58,889 nt of DNA from Deltaproteobacteria bacterium (GTDB taxonomy: Bacteria > Desulfobacterota > DSM-4660 > Desulfatiglandales > HGW-15): positions 1 through 58,889 of the forward strand of contig JAFDAM010000004.1 of NCBI GenBank assembly GCA_019313825.1. Direction: 5' to 3'. Below are positions 8,663 to 18,098 of the stretch, piece by piece. Within the stretch, counting starts at the first letter, position 1. Every line of letters begins with the position of its first letter. The notes below the pieces were generated by a model. The model did no database searches. It was not told where the DNA came from and worked only from the letters and a program-made list of their open reading frames with translations. The position numbers were made by a program, and so were the translations under genes.

Positions 8663-10231
8663 CTACCAGCTATCAGCCATCAGCTTTTTCACGGCATGCG
8701 GTCCCTCGCTTCCTGCCTCGTATGGCATAAGCATCTCCCGTCGTTCACCACATGTCTCGCATTCCTGTAGAATAGGCGTCAAGAATGACCAGCAAAGCTC
8801 AACGCCGTCCTGCCGCCAAAACAGCATATGATCCCCCAGCATGCAGTCAAGCAGCACCTTCTCGTAGGCATCAAACTCAGGGCCTTCATAGCTCTGGTCA
8901 TAATGAAAATCCATTGTCACCGATCTCAGACAGACTTTCGCACCCGGATTCTTTGTCTGAAAGGTAAGCGTTATCCTTTCATCCGGATATATACCGAGGA
9001 TCAAACGATTTGCAGATATGTGCTCCCCCAGTGTCTGCCTGAACATGGAATGGGGGACCTCTTTAAACTGTATGGCGATCTCCGTTAACTTTCTCTTAAG
9101 CCTCTTTCCTGATGTAAGATAGAAAGGAACTCCCTGCCAGCGCCAGTTATCAAGATACACCTTCAGCATGGCAAAGGTAGGGATAAGGGAATCAGGGCTT
9201 ACCCCGGGTTCATCCCTATAGGCAGGCACCCTCTTGCCGTCTATGGCACCGGCTCCATATTGGCCAAGGACAAGATAATCCTGCAATCTGTCAACAGGGA
9301 AGGGCCTAAGTGACCGATAGACCTTGACCTTCTCGTCACGCACCCTGTCCGCCTCAAAGAGTGAAGGAGGTTCCATGGCCGTCAGGGCAAGGATCTGCAT
9401 CATATGATTCTGGAACATATCCCTGAGCACACCGGCCTGCTCGTAGTACCCGGCGCGATGCTCCACTCCAAGTGATTCAGCCGTAGTGATGCTCACATGG
9501 TCGATATACCTCCTGTTCCATACCGGCTCAAAGATGGCGTTGGAAAAACGGAACATTAATATATTCTGTACCGTCTCCTTTGCGAGGTAGTGATCTATCC
9601 GAAATATCTGGTGCTCCTTAAAGTATTCATGGATGGTGCGGTCAAGCTCCACCGCGGTATCAAGGTCACGGCCAAAGGGTTTTTCCACAACGATCCTGCT
9701 CCATACCCCTTCCTTCTCCTTTGAAAGACCGACCTTACCCAGCATCTGTGCCGTTGAACTGTAAAGGGTAGGAGGAATGGCAAGATAGAAGATCCTGTTT
9801 CCCCCTGTCTTATACGTCTTGTCGAGTTCATCAAGGGATATTTTCAGGTCTTTAAATGTGGAGAGATCATCATATATGATCGATCGATAATAAAGGTGCG
9901 ATGCGAACTCCTGCCAACTTGAATTATCAACGCTTTCATCTTCGTTTATGGCTGCTCTCATCTTATCTCTGAAGCCGTCATCGCCCAGTTCTGTGCGAGC
10001 GCAGCCCACTACAAGAAAGTCTTTTGAAAGGCCTTTATTTTTAAATAACATATAGAGGGCAGGAATAACCTTTCTTACCGTAAGATCACCGGACGCTCCC
10101 AGGATAACGATGGTGCAAGGATCGGCCATCCCCTCCAACAGGCAGCTTTCGGGAGCGATATCCATATCAAGACCGCTTTCCTCAACGATCATAGTTGCTT
10201 TTTCCCCCTGGTTTTCAGTCAGGTCATCCAT
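8663..10231 (-). CDS. zwf: glucose-6-phosphate 1-dehydrogenase
   Basis: Oxidises glucose-6-phosphate to 6-phosphogluconolactone, reducing NADP+ in the cytosol (oxidative pentose phosphate pathway). The N-terminal Rossmann motif is GASGDLTVRK. The catalytic substrate-binding signature RIDHYLAKE is present with its histidine. At 522 residues it is full length. It starts nine bases after the gnd stop, so the two are translationally close. The order Gnd then Zwf within one leftward train gives a dedicated NADPH source beside redox genes. No phosphogluconolactonase gene is visible in the train. Confidence 0.95.
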   Translation of the reverse strand: MDDLTENQGEKATMIVEESGLDMDIAPESCLLEGMADPCTIVILGASGDLTVRKVIPALYMLFKNKGLSKDFLVVGCARTELGDDGFRDKMRAAINEDESVDNSSWQEFASHLYYRSIIYDDLSTFKDLKISLDELDKTYKTGGNRIFYLAIPPTLYSSTAQMLGKVGLSKEKEGVWSRIVVEKPFGRDLDTAVELDRTIHEYFKEHQIFRIDHYLAKETVQNILMFRFSNAIFEPVWNRRYIDHVSITTAESLGVEHRAGYYEQAGVLRDMFQNHMMQILALTAMEPPSLFEADRVRDEKVKVYRSLRPFPVDRLQDYLVLGQYGAGAIDGKRVPAYRDEPGVSPDSLIPTFAMLKVYLDNWRWQGVPFYLTSGKRLKRKLTEIAIQFKEVPHSMFRQTLGEHISANRLILGIYPDERITLTFQTKNPGAKVCLRSVTMDFHYDQSYEGPEFDAYEKVLLDCMLGDHMLFWRQDGVELCWSFLTPILQECETCGERREMLMPYEAGSEGPHAVKKLMADSW

Positions 10232-10240
10232 TCTCTGTCT

Positions 10241-11149
10241 CTAATCATCCTTTACTACCCTGTGCCCGCCAAACTCTCGGCGCAACGCGGCCACGACCCT
10301 ATCGGAAAAAGATTCCTGCTCCTGGGAGCGAAACCTTCGCATCAAGGAAATGGCTATCACCGGGGCGGCCACACCACTGTTGATGGCCTGCTGCACCGTC
10401 CATCTCCCCTCTCCAGAATCCTCTATATAGCCCTTGATGCCCGACAGCTTCTCATCCTTCCCAAAGGCGGCCTCCGCAAGCTCCAGGAGCCATGAACGAA
10501 CCACACTTCCCTGGTTCCACAGATGGGATAGTTCAGCAAAATTGAGTGATTTGGCATAGGGTGATGCCTCCAGGATATCAAAGCCCTCGCCATAAGCCTG
10601 CATCATGCCATATTCAATTCCATTATGGACCATCTTCACGAAGTGTCCCGCACCTATGGGTCCGCAATAGAGATAACCTTCTTCCGGAGCAAGGGTTTTA
10701 AATATGGGCTCCAGATATTGGAATATCTCCTTGTCTCCTCCGGCCATGAGGCAATAGCCCTCCTCAAGTCCCCAGACACCTCCGCTTACACCCACATCCA
10801 TATAATTAATTTCGCTCTTACGGAGGAGTTTCGCCCTTCGAATATCGTCTTCATAATATGTGTTACCACCATCAATAACGATATCACCCGGCAACAACTT
10901 CTCTCTGATCTGCTCGATATGTTCATCCACAACCGGACCCGCGGGGAGCATTATCCAGACTATCCGTGGGGTAGAGAGCTTATTAAACAGCTCATCAAGG
11001 GAGTATGCACCTATGGCTCCATCGAATACAACCTGATCTGTCTTCGATGATGCCCTGTTGTATGCCACCACGCTATGGCCGCCCCTTAATAGGCGCTTTG
11101 CCATATTCATGCCCATGCGTCCAAGGCCAATCATTCCTATCTGCATCAT
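10241..11149 (-). CDS. gnd: 6-phosphogluconate dehydrogenase, decarboxylating, short (YqeC/GndA) type
   Basis: Converts 6-phosphogluconate to ribulose-5-phosphate and CO2 with reduction of NAD(P)+. The dinucleotide-binding motif GLGRMGMNMA is N-terminal and the signatures VIDGGNTYYEDD and DVGVSGGVWG follow. At 302 residues it is the short bacterial type, not the 470-residue form. I chose the ATG at 11149 because GGGAGG lies five bases upstream; it overlaps the upstream flavoprotein stop by four bases (ATGA), implying coupled translation. A longer frame from 11170 is less likely. Confidence 0.93.
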   Translation of the reverse strand: MMQIGMIGLGRMGMNMAKRLLRGGHSVVAYNRASSKTDQVVFDGAIGAYSLDELFNKLSTPRIVWIMLPAGPVVDEHIEQIREKLLPGDIVIDGGNTYYEDDIRRAKLLRKSEINYMDVGVSGGVWGLEEGYCLMAGGDKEIFQYLEPIFKTLAPEEGYLYCGPIGAGHFVKMVHNGIEYGMMQAYGEGFDILEASPYAKSLNFAELSHLWNQGSVVRSWLLELAEAAFGKDEKLSGIKGYIEDSGEGRWTVQQAINSGVAAPVIAISLMRRFRSQEQESFSDRVVAALRREFGGHRVVKDD

Positions 11150-12609
11150 AGAACCTCCCTGTTGTAACATGCCCTTCCTTTCAGGTGGAAAAAGAATTTA
11201 AGACCCTTCTTGACACGATCTGAAAATATTTTTGGTGAGAAGAATGTGCCGGCGAGCCGCTTGTTTATCTCGCCCAGCGTGGGGTAGGGATGGACAGCAG
11301 AGGCAAGAGTCGAAAGCTTAACCTTGCCGTTCAGGACGGCTACCCATTCACCCAGGAGCTCCCCGGCCCGGGGACCCAGAATCTGCACTCCAAGGGGCTT
11401 CCCCTTCTCATCAAGGATCATCTTGATCTTTCCGATCTTCTCTCCTTCTGCAAGGCTTCTGTCGTTGTCCTTGAACTCCTCGGTCCAGACCGAGTACCTT
11501 ATGTTTTCATCTTTGGCCCTCTTCTCGTTCATGCCGATGCTTGCAAGCTCCGGATCGGTATAGGTACACCAGGGAAGAAAGGTGTAGTCCACCTTTCTGG
11601 GAAGATGAAAGATGGCATTACTTATTACGATGCCCCCCTCATATCCTGCGGCGTGCGTGAACTGATACGCGCCGGTGACGTCTCCCGCGGCGTAAATATG
11701 CTTCTGAGTGGTCCTTAATCGGTTATCCACACTAATCCCTTTTCTACTGAACTCAACCCCGATATCCGCAAGGCCCAGGCCTTCAAGATTGGGGCTTCTT
11801 CCCATAGCAACCAGGGTCTGCTCAGCCTTCATGGTTTTTATGGCGCCATCTCTTATCTTGACAACCACTTCCTTTGCGTTACCGGTATCCCTCACGCTCT
11901 GGACAGAGGTATAGAGATGGAAGGTTACACCTTCGGTTTCAAGGACTCTCATAAGATCATCGGCCATCTCCCGGTCCTCTTTGCTCAGGATCTGGCCGCT
12001 TCGCTGAACTACCGTGACCTTTGAGCCCAGACGGCAGAACGCCTGTGCCATCTCAATGGCAATGGGACCCGCGCCTAACACGATAAGGGAGCTGGGGAGG
12101 CATTCAAGATAAAAGATCTCCTTGTTGGTTATATATGGTGTCTTGTCTATCCCCTCTATGGGTGGGATCGCCGGGGAAGAGCCTGTGGCGATAACCCAAT
12201 TTTTAGCGGTGTAACTGTTTCCGTTTAGCTTGATGCTATGCTCATCCGTGAATGTGGGATCACCGAACTCAACTTTTACGCCAAGGCCGCAGAATCTCTC
12301 TTCGGAATCGTGCTTCTGGATGATGCTGATTACCGACCTGATCCTCTCAACCACCTCCCTGTAGTCCACAGGTGGAATCTCGGTCTGGGGAAGGCCGAAG
12401 ATCCCGGCATTCTTCATTAGGTGATAGACATGAGCGGTCTTGATTAGTGTCTTGCTGGGGACACATCCATAGTGCAGGCAATCGCCGCCAAGCTCCCTCT
12501 CCTTCTCCACAAGGAGTGTCTTGGCCCCCAATTGAGCTGCACCTGAGGCAATGGTCAGGCCGGCAGCACCTCCACCGAGAATTCCAATATCGTAATCATA
12601 GTCTGACAT
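11146..12609 (-). CDS. dihydrolipoamide dehydrogenase/mercuric-reductase-like flavoprotein disulfide reductase
   Basis: Class I pyridine nucleotide-disulfide oxidoreductase of 487 residues. The FAD motif GGGAAGLTIA is N-terminal; the redox disulfide is C44-x4-C49 (GGDCLHYGCVPSK); the NAD(P) motif is GAGPIAIEMA; the C-terminal interface has HPYPTLGE. No N-terminal heavy-metal domain and no C-terminal CC pair, so true mercuric reductase activity is unlikely. The C-terminal active-site region has HPYPT rather than the HAHPT typical of lipoamide dehydrogenase. The partner substrate is unknown. The location between a sulfite-oxidase-like gene and gnd suggests use of NAD(P)H from this train. Confidence 0.85.
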   Translation of the reverse strand: MSDYDYDIGILGGGAAGLTIASGAAQLGAKTLLVEKERELGGDCLHYGCVPSKTLIKTAHVYHLMKNAGIFGLPQTEIPPVDYREVVERIRSVISIIQKHDSEERFCGLGVKVEFGDPTFTDEHSIKLNGNSYTAKNWVIATGSSPAIPPIEGIDKTPYITNKEIFYLECLPSSLIVLGAGPIAIEMAQAFCRLGSKVTVVQRSGQILSKEDREMADDLMRVLETEGVTFHLYTSVQSVRDTGNAKEVVVKIRDGAIKTMKAEQTLVAMGRSPNLEGLGLADIGVEFSRKGISVDNRLRTTQKHIYAAGDVTGAYQFTHAAGYEGGIVISNAIFHLPRKVDYTFLPWCTYTDPELASIGMNEKRAKDENIRYSVWTEEFKDNDRSLAEGEKIGKIKMILDEKGKPLGVQILGPRAGELLGEWVAVLNGKVKLSTLASAVHPYPTLGEINKRLAGTFFSPKIFSDRVKKGLKFFFHLKGRACYNREVL

Positions 12610-12688
12610 GATCTATCTCCCCATTATTCTATCCTCCATTAAGGGACCAGTCATAATCATTAGGCTTAAGGGCCGGTAAAAACAGAGA

Positions 12689-13408
12689 TCACTTCTTACG
12701 AAGTCTCTCGCCGGGTACCCTCGCCTTTATGGTGTATATGGGATTTGCAAGGGTCCACCATCCCGGTTTCTCCTCATAGGAAAGCTCTATTCTGTTTATG
12801 AATTTAATATTCTTATATCCAAGATCATAGGGTGCTATCAGCCTGAGAGGGGCGCCGTGGTCATGGGGAAGGGTTTTTCCGTTCATATCCAATACGAGCA
12901 GGATCTCTCTTTCGGGATCAAGCAGTTCCGAAATGGGGAATGACTCGATATAGTGATCCTGGCCACGAGGCCTTGACTCTGTTTCCCCGAGAGAATGGAA
13001 GATCGCGTACCGTGCTTCAGACGCGGATTCGACCTTCTTCATGATATCGCCAAATCGAAAACCTCCCCACCTTGTATCCTTTACTGACCAGCCTTCCACA
13101 CAATGAAAATCTGCTATCTGCTCAACCTGGGGCAGTGCCTTCAGATCATCATAGGTGAGTGTCACCGGTTCTTTTACAAGTCCGTCTATTGTCAGTATAA
13201 ATAATTCGCTTTCTCCTCCTTGCCATTCAATAAGACCTTTCTTAGGATTAAACCTAAAATCTGCTTTTTCAACGGTTCTTACAGGGAACTTATCAATAAA
13301 GAAGGCCCATACAGAGGCGGGACAACTCAATAAAAAGGTAAAAGCAGCCAATATCCCAAGGAAGAACCTTCTTGAGTCGCTATATCGAATATTCAGTTCT
13401 GAACTCAT
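12689..13408 (-). CDS. molybdopterin-binding oxidoreductase (sulfite-oxidase/YedY superfamily), exported
   Basis: A 239-residue protein with an oxidoreductase molybdopterin-binding domain (about residues 70-220). Cys103 in ADFHCVEGWSV is the expected molybdenum ligand. The N-terminus carries SRRFFLGILAAFTFLLSC, a twin-arginine motif followed by a hydrophobic stretch, which fits Tat export of a folded cofactor protein. No dimerisation domain is present, as in YedY/MsrP-like proteins; the substrate (sulfite, methionine sulfoxide or other) cannot be assigned. It is the first gene of the leftward train. A sigma-54 promoter lies about 280 bp upstream, with a 216-bp mobile repeat inserted between. 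Confidence 0.85.
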   Translation of the reverse strand: MSSELNIRYSDSRRFFLGILAAFTFLLSCPASVWAFFIDKFPVRTVEKADFRFNPKKGLIEWQGGESELFILTIDGLVKEPVTLTYDDLKALPQVEQIADFHCVEGWSVKDTRWGGFRFGDIMKKVESASEARYAIFHSLGETESRPRGQDHYIESFPISELLDPEREILLVLDMNGKTLPHDHGAPLRLIAPYDLGYKNIKFINRIELSYEEKPGWWTLANPIYTIKARVPGERLRKK

Positions 13409-13422
13409 GATTAATCCCTATT

Positions 13423-13638
13423 CTTTATGCAACTTTGCCAGAATACCCCGTGCTATGCACAGGGATGAATGGCCCTTGGCATTCTCTTTTCGACAGGCGA
13501 ACTCGTTTATGTGCTATGGGTCGGCATGGTGCCAGACGAGACTGTCCCGCTTAAAACGGGATGAAAAGAGAATGCCGAGGGCCATCGAACTATAATATTA
13601 TTAAAAGATGCCCCGCCTTGTAGGCGGGGAGGTTCACT
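13423..13638 (+). mobile_element. 216-bp structured non-coding element, copy A
   Basis: Present again at 57592-57807 with the same length and near-identical sequence. The left end has a hairpin around CCCCGTGCTATGCACAGGG. The centre has 23-bp arms (13469-13491 with 13563-13585; ATGGCCCTTGGCATTCTCTT and its near-complement) enclosing further stems. The right end is CCCCGCC-TTGTA-GGCGGGG then AGGTTCACT, the shape of an IS200/IS605 right end. No transposase is encoded. A decayed third copy lies at 51208-51333. It separates a sigma-54 promoter from the sulfite-oxidase-like gene. Confidence 0.8.
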
Positions 13639-13690
13639 GGGAGACCCACACTGAAAAGCTCTCCCCTCCGCGCGCCTGGTATCCTATACC

Positions 13691-13707
13691 ATCAAGATCT
13701 GTGCCAA
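13691..13707 (-). promoter_or_regulatory. sigma-54 promoter, locus 1
   Basis: On the minus strand the sequence is TTGGCACAGATCTTGAT. It has the -24 element TTGGCAC, a five-base spacer and a -12 element TTGA, close to the consensus TTGGCAC-N5-TTGC. The identical 17 bases occur at 41297-41313. It points at the sulfite-oxidase-like, flavoprotein, gnd, zwf, peroxidase-like, arsS and TVP38 train. Confidence 0.75.
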
Positions 13708-13800
13708 CATGGAGACCAATTGTTCTTGTTAGATATCCCTTGTTATCATAGACACTTATATCAATGAGTGTTTTCGAGGGACATAATCTTATAAAAGTAA

Positions 13801-13809
13801 TTTGAGACA
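13801..13809. promoter_or_regulatory. proximal TGAGACA operator motif, locus 1
   Basis: The word TTTGAGACA lies about 94 bp upstream of the sigma-54 promoter at 13691-13707. The same word family forms the distal operators and the operators at locus 2. Confidence 0.5.
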
Positions 13810-14041
13810 CAATTGATACACTCCTGTTTACCCGTATATCAACGACACAACGCATGGTTTGTCCAGGGTTATGGGGAAATGAAAGGCTTTTATCAAGCGT
13901 ACCCTGATGAGAGAATAAAGCAGGAACGATAATTATATTAAGATCTTAACGACCGGCGAACCTGAGATGCTCCTTAATATGCTAACAACCTAATTTAAGA
14001 AGTAAAATCAAGTTGAGATATAATATGATTAGAGGACTAAT

Positions 14042-14095
14042 ATGAGACCTCAACTGTCTCAAAATCTTCATGAAACATAACTGTCTCATGAGACA
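14042..14095. promoter_or_regulatory. distal paired operators, locus 1
   Basis: Two inverted-repeat sites. The first is TGAGAC-N7-GTCTCA at 14043-14061; the second is the perfect 14-bp palindrome TGTCTCATGAGACA at 14082-14095. They lie about 335-388 bp upstream of the sigma-54 promoter, typical of enhancer-type sites bound by activators of that class. I infer they bind the PAS/AAA+/Fis regulator encoded at 41701-43080. Confidence 0.65.
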
Positions 14096-14349
14096 CCCAA
14101 GCATGCAGAAAGTAATTCTTCCGCCTTTTTACTTTACAACAAGATCAGTTATGATCCTGAAGATTATGGTCATGATTTGGAGACCGCTTCGCTTGACATG
14201 CCTGTCCTCTTTTACTACGCTGCTTGAACAAATTCACGATTTGCAATGTCGAATATAGGAACAACAGTTCTCCCTAGTCTGACGTGTCCGCCTTTGGCGG
14301 ATTGAAGGTGTACCTCTTTTTAAGTCACCATACCTAAAGTTTAATACCC

Positions 14350-15153
14350 ATGGATAAAAACCTTTTTTTAGCTTTCAGTCTTACCGCGCTTGCGGGTCTG
14401 TCGACCGGCATCGGGAGCACAATTGCGCTCTTTTCCAAAAGAACAAATAAATATTTTATTTCATTTGTGCTCGGCTTCTCCGCCGGTGTCATGATTTATG
14501 TATCTTTTGTGGAGATCCTTGTTAAGGCCCGTGACAGCCTTGTGATGGCCCATGGCGAAATAAAAGGAGCGTGGTTTGCCATTCTCTCCTTTTTCGGCGG
14601 CATGGTGCTCATTATGATCATTGACCTCCTTGTGCCCTCCCATGAAAATCCTCATGAGGCTCGCTCCGTAGAGGAAACCCGGGGTGATATACCTTCCGAG
14701 AAGAAACTTTTAAAAATGGGCATATTCACTGCTATGGCGATAGCCATTCATAACTTTCCTGAAGGCCTTGCCACCTTTATAAGTACATTGAAGGACCCAT
14801 CCCTCGGTATTTCAATAGCGATTGCAATTGCGATCCACAATATTCCGGAGGGTATATCCGTCTCTGTCCCGATCTTTTTTGCCACTGGAAGCAGGATAAA
14901 AGCATTCTGGCTATCGTTTCTGTCGGGTTTATCTGAACCGCTTGGCGCACTCATAGGCTACACGCTGTTAAGGTCGCTCTTTTCGGATAATACCTTCGGA
15001 GTTCTCTTCGCATCCGTAGGCGGGATTATGGTCTATGTATCTCTGGATGAGCTGTTACCCGCGGCCCGCGAATTCGGAACAGGACATATTGCCATTCTGG
15101 GTGTTATTTTCGGGATGGGAGTAATGGCCTCGAGCCTTCTGCTGTTCATGTAG
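14350..15153 (+). CDS. ZIP-family divalent metal transporter (ZupT-like)
   Basis: A 267-residue inner-membrane transporter with about eight hydrophobic segments. The two family signatures for metal binding are HNFPEGLAT (about residue 134) and HNIPEGISV (about residue 163), matching ZupT-type zinc or broad divalent-metal importers. ATG start; no strong Shine-Dalgarno is visible. It precedes the MntP gene, but a 330-bp mobile repeat separates them, so they are not a tight operon. Confidence 0.9.
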   Translation: MDKNLFLAFSLTALAGLSTGIGSTIALFSKRTNKYFISFVLGFSAGVMIYVSFVEILVKARDSLVMAHGEIKGAWFAILSFFGGMVLIMIIDLLVPSHENPHEARSVEETRGDIPSEKKLLKMGIFTAMAIAIHNFPEGLATFISTLKDPSLGISIAIAIAIHNIPEGISVSVPIFFATGSRIKAFWLSFLSGLSEPLGALIGYTLLRSLFSDNTFGVLFASVGGIMVYVSLDELLPAAREFGTGHIAILGVIFGMGVMASSLLLFM

Positions 15154-15174
15154 AATCTGACTATAGCCTAATAT

Positions 15175-15507
15175 TTATTGTTCAACTTTTAAAGCCACGT
15201 CCTTTGGACGTGTCGAAGCTTCCCGCCTCTGGCGGGAAGTCAGAGATAATTGGCTCTACCTGAAAGGGCAGTCTAATCCGGCAATGACGATTAATAAGGC
15301 TTAAGGCCGAAGGCTGAAGGAAGGAGCTGTTCCTGTCTTTTGCCGTATACCTTATGCCTTACGCCTGTCGAAGATCCCGGTTTATCGAGGCGCCCTTTAT
15401 ATTTAGATATCGCCTTGAAAAGATAGTCATTGCCTTCTTTGATAGACAAATGCCACATCCTTCCCCGCCAGATTAGACGGGATCTTCGATGGACGTGGAT
15501 TCTTTAC
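15175..15507. mobile_element. hairpin-ended element (family B), copy 1
   Basis: Left end TTATTGTTCAACTTTTAAAG followed by the hairpin CCACGTCCTTTGGACGTG, then GTCAGAGATAATTGGCTCT. Right end is a GCCACATCC, hairpin, GATGGACGTGGATTCTTTAC arrangement. The same ends frame 39136-39497, and interior words match between copies (GGCAATGACTATCTTTTCAA as its complement). The TTTAC right end resembles IS200/IS605 cleavage sites. No coding capacity. It ends 45 bp before the mntP start and supplies the sequence upstream of it. Confidence 0.6.
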
Positions 15508-15551
15508 TGAATTGTCTTTCTGAACACGGTTTCTCTTATTGGGAGTATCTA

Positions 15552-16112
15552 ATGAAAATGCTGACAATCATTCTCATATCAATCGCCCTTGCAATGGATG
15601 CCTTTGCAGTATCCATCGCGAGCGGGATCGCTATTAAACGCCTCCGAATCAGGCACGCCCTTACCATTGCTTCCTGGTTCGGCCTGTTTCAGGCCCTAAT
15701 GCCAATTATTGGATGGTTAGGCGGCATCAATATCAAGGATCTGGTCGCAGGATTTGATCACTGGATCATTTTCGGCCTTCTTGCTTTTATCGGGTGCAAG
15801 ATGATCTATGAATCCTTTCAGATTGACCCGATCGGGAAAAAAGATCCATTGGATATACATGTCCTCTTCCTGCTGTCGATCGCCACAAGCCTGGATGCCT
15901 TCGCAGTGGGAATAAGCTTTGCCATTCTAGGCATCTCTATAATAACACCGGTACTGATAATCGGCCTTATTACCTTTGTAATGTCATTTATAGGGGTCTG
16001 GTTGGGAGATATGGGTAAGCATTTCTTTGAGAAAAAGATTGAAATAGTGGCGGGTCTTATTCTTATCGGTATTGGAGTCAAGGTCCTGCTGACTCATCTG
16101 ATGGAAGGTTAA
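15552..16112 (+). CDS. mntP: MntP-family manganese efflux pump
   Basis: Predicted six-helix inner-membrane exporter that lowers cytosolic Mn(II). The family marks are the repeated membrane segments with acidic residues: ALAMDAFAVSIASG near the N-terminus and ATSLDAFAVGISFA in the second half. I chose the ATG at 15552, giving 186 residues as is normal for the family, with GGGAG seven bases upstream. A longer frame from 15489 would be translated from the mobile repeat and is rejected. A manganese exporter beside a ZIP importer suggests local metal homeostasis. Confidence 0.9.
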   Translation: MKMLTIILISIALAMDAFAVSIASGIAIKRLRIRHALTIASWFGLFQALMPIIGWLGGINIKDLVAGFDHWIIFGLLAFIGCKMIYESFQIDPIGKKDPLDIHVLFLLSIATSLDAFAVGISFAILGISIITPVLIIGLITFVMSFIGVWLGDMGKHFFEKKIEIVAGLILIGIGVKVLLTHLMEG

Positions 16113-16136
16113 TCTTTAAGAGCTTTACAAAAAGCA

Positions 16137-16164
16137 GGGCGGTGATATTTATTAATCACCGCCC
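16137..16164 (-). terminator. intrinsic terminator after dnaK
   Basis: Ten-base-pair GC-rich stem (GGGCGGTGAT..ATCACCGCCC) with an eight-base loop. On the minus strand it is followed by TGCTTTTTG, fitting a Rho-independent terminator for dnaK. It may also serve mntP from the other side. Confidence 0.75.
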
Positions 16165-16187
16165 CTGATTAGATTAGACACAATCTG

Positions 16188-18098
16188 TTATGCGACTTCC
16201 CGATACTCAGCGTCAACCACATCATCCGGTCCTGAAGCCGGTTGTCCCCAACCGTCTTCTGCGCCGCACCCTCCCTGCTGTCCGCAGGATGCAGACGCCT
16301 GCTGATACATGGCTGCTGACAGTCTGTGTGATGCCTGGGTCAGGTCCTCGGTCAGATGCCTGATTTCAGATGTGTCATCTGTTTTCAGCGCCTGTTTAAG
16401 GGAGTTCATCTTTTCCTCTACTTCGGCCTTGGCATCTCCGTCCACATTTCCATTCAGCTCTGCCAGGGTTTTCTCAGTGTTGTAGGTTAATGCATCTGCT
16501 GCATTTCGGGCATCCACAAGCTCCTTTTTTCTCCTATCATCGTCGGCATGGAGCTCCGCATCCCTTACAAGCCTTTCTATCTCTTCCTTGGACAGACCAG
16601 AAGATGATGTAATCCGGATCGATTGAACTTTACCTGTCGCCATATCCTTTGCAGATACCTCAACGATACCATTTGCGTCTATGTCAAAGGTAACCTCGAT
16701 CTGCGGCGCCCCACGAGGTGCAGGTGGGATACCGACAAGTTCAAAGCGACCCAGTGTCTTGTTTCCGGCCGCCACTTCACGCTCTCCCTGAAGCACATGT
16801 ACCGAAACAGCCGGCTGATTATCTTCCGCAGTCGAAAATATCTGGCTTTGCTGGGTAGGGATGGTCGTATTCTTTTCGACCAGTTTGGTCATAACTCCCC
16901 CAAGGGTTTCGATACCCAGTGATAGGGGGGTTACATCCAGAAGAAGTACATCATCCACATCTCCCTTTAATATGGCGCCCTGGATTGCAGCGCCAAGCGC
17001 GACGACCTCATCAGGATTTACACCCTTGTTGGGATCCTTACCGAAAATTTTCTTCACACGCTCCTGAACAGCGGGCATACGTGTCATCCCTCCCACAAGA
17101 ATAACCTCATTGATATCACCGGCGGAAAGACCGGCATCCTTCAGAGCAACCCTGCAAGGCTCCTCGATCTTTTCCAGCAGGTCGGCGATAAGGGCCTCAA
17201 GCTTTGCTCTTGTCACCTTAACATTAAGGTGCTTGGGACCACTTGCATCGGCGGTGATAAAAGGCAGATTAACGTCGGTTTCCATTGAAGAGGACAGCTC
17301 CATCTTGGCTTTTTCAGCCGCCTCTTTCAGCCGCTGCAAGGCCATCTTATCATTACGCAGATCAATACCCTGATCCTTTTTAAACTCGTCAGCCAGGTAA
17401 TCGATTAGACGCAGGTCAAAATCCTCTCCACCAAGGTGTGTATCCCCATTGCTAGCCTTGACTTCAAAGACACCGTCACCGATTTCAAGAACTGAAATAT
17501 CAAACGTACCGCCTCCGAGGTCGAATACTGCTATTTTTTCTTCTGTTTTCTTATCCAGACCATAGGCAAGAGATGCAGCCGTGGGCTCATTAATAATCCT
17601 CAATACGTTCAACCCGGCGATTTTCCCCGCATCCTTGGTGGCCTGTCTCTGGCTGTCATTAAAATAGGCGGGAACCGTTATTACTGCATCTGTCACCTTT
17701 TCTCCAAGATACTCCTCAGCCGCTTTTTTGATACTGGCCAGTATATAGGATGATATCTCGGCGGGGCTGTGATGCTTCCCTCGGAGATTTATACGTACAT
17801 CACCGTTGTCGGCCTTTTCAATTTTATAAGGCAAGATCTTGATGTCGTTCTGAACTTCCGGGGAATTATATTTTCGACCGATAAGTCGCTTTACACCAAA
17901 TACCGTGTTTTCAGGATTTGTAACTGCCTGGCGTTTGGCAATCTGACCCGTGAGCCTTTCGCCGCGATCAGAAAGCGCCACGATCGAAGGGGTTGTCCGC
18001 CCGCCTTCAGTATTTGTAATAACCTTGGCTTCATTCCCTTCCATGATCGCTACGCATGAGTTAGTAGTACCTAGATCTATTCCTATTGTTTTATCCAT
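16188..18098 (-). CDS. dnaK: Hsp70 chaperone DnaK
   Basis: ATP-dependent cytosolic chaperone of 636 residues, full length. The N-terminal ATPase has [36 protein letters not shown] and [14 protein letters not shown]; the substrate-binding domain follows with [13 protein letters not shown]. The C-terminal tail is glycine/cysteine-containing ([16 protein letters not shown]) before DDVVDAEY. The ATG at 18098 has AGGAGG nine bases upstream; an earlier in-frame TTG is not needed. No grpE or dnaJ is adjacent, so it stands as a single gene with a terminator after it. Confidence 0.97.
   Translation of the reverse strand: MDKTIGIDLGTTNSCVAIMEGNEAKVITNTEGGRTTPSIVALSDRGERLTGQIAKRQAVTNPENTVFGVKRLIGRKYNSPEVQNDIKILPYKIEKADNGDVRINLRGKHHSPAEISSYILASIKKAAEEYLGEKVTDAVITVPAYFNDSQRQATKDAGKIAGLNVLRIINEPTAASLAYGLDKKTEEKIAVFDLGGGTFDISVLEIGDGVFEVKASNGDTHLGGEDFDLRLIDYLADEFKKDQGIDLRNDKMALQRLKEAAEKAKMELSSSMETDVNLPFITADASGPKHLNVKVTRAKLEALIADLLEKIEEPCRVALKDAGLSAGDINEVILVGGMTRMPAVQERVKKIFGKDPNKGVNPDEVVALGAAIQGAILKGDVDDVLLLDVTPLSLGIETLGGVMTKLVEKNTTIPTQQSQIFSTAEDNQPAVSVHVLQGEREVAAGNKTLGRFELVGIPPAPRGAPQIEVTFDIDANGIVEVSAKDMATGKVQSIRITSSSGLSKEEIERLVRDAELHADDDRRKKELVDARNAADALTYNTEKTLAELNGNVDGDAKAEVEEKMNSLKQALKTDDTSEIRHLTEDLTQASHRLSAAMYQQASASCGQQGGCGAEDGWGQPASGPDDVVDAEYREVA

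Noticed and set aside
11146..12609. Mercuric reductase (merA)
   Set aside because: The fold and CxxxxC disulfide match, but there is no N-terminal metal-binding domain and no C-terminal cysteine pair, so only a general disulfide-reductase name is given.
14178..14197. TTTGGAGACCGCTTCGCT has GG and GC at the sigma-54 spacing
   Set aside because: The -24 box lacks TTGGCAC and the spacer is off consensus; too weak compared with the two clear promoters.
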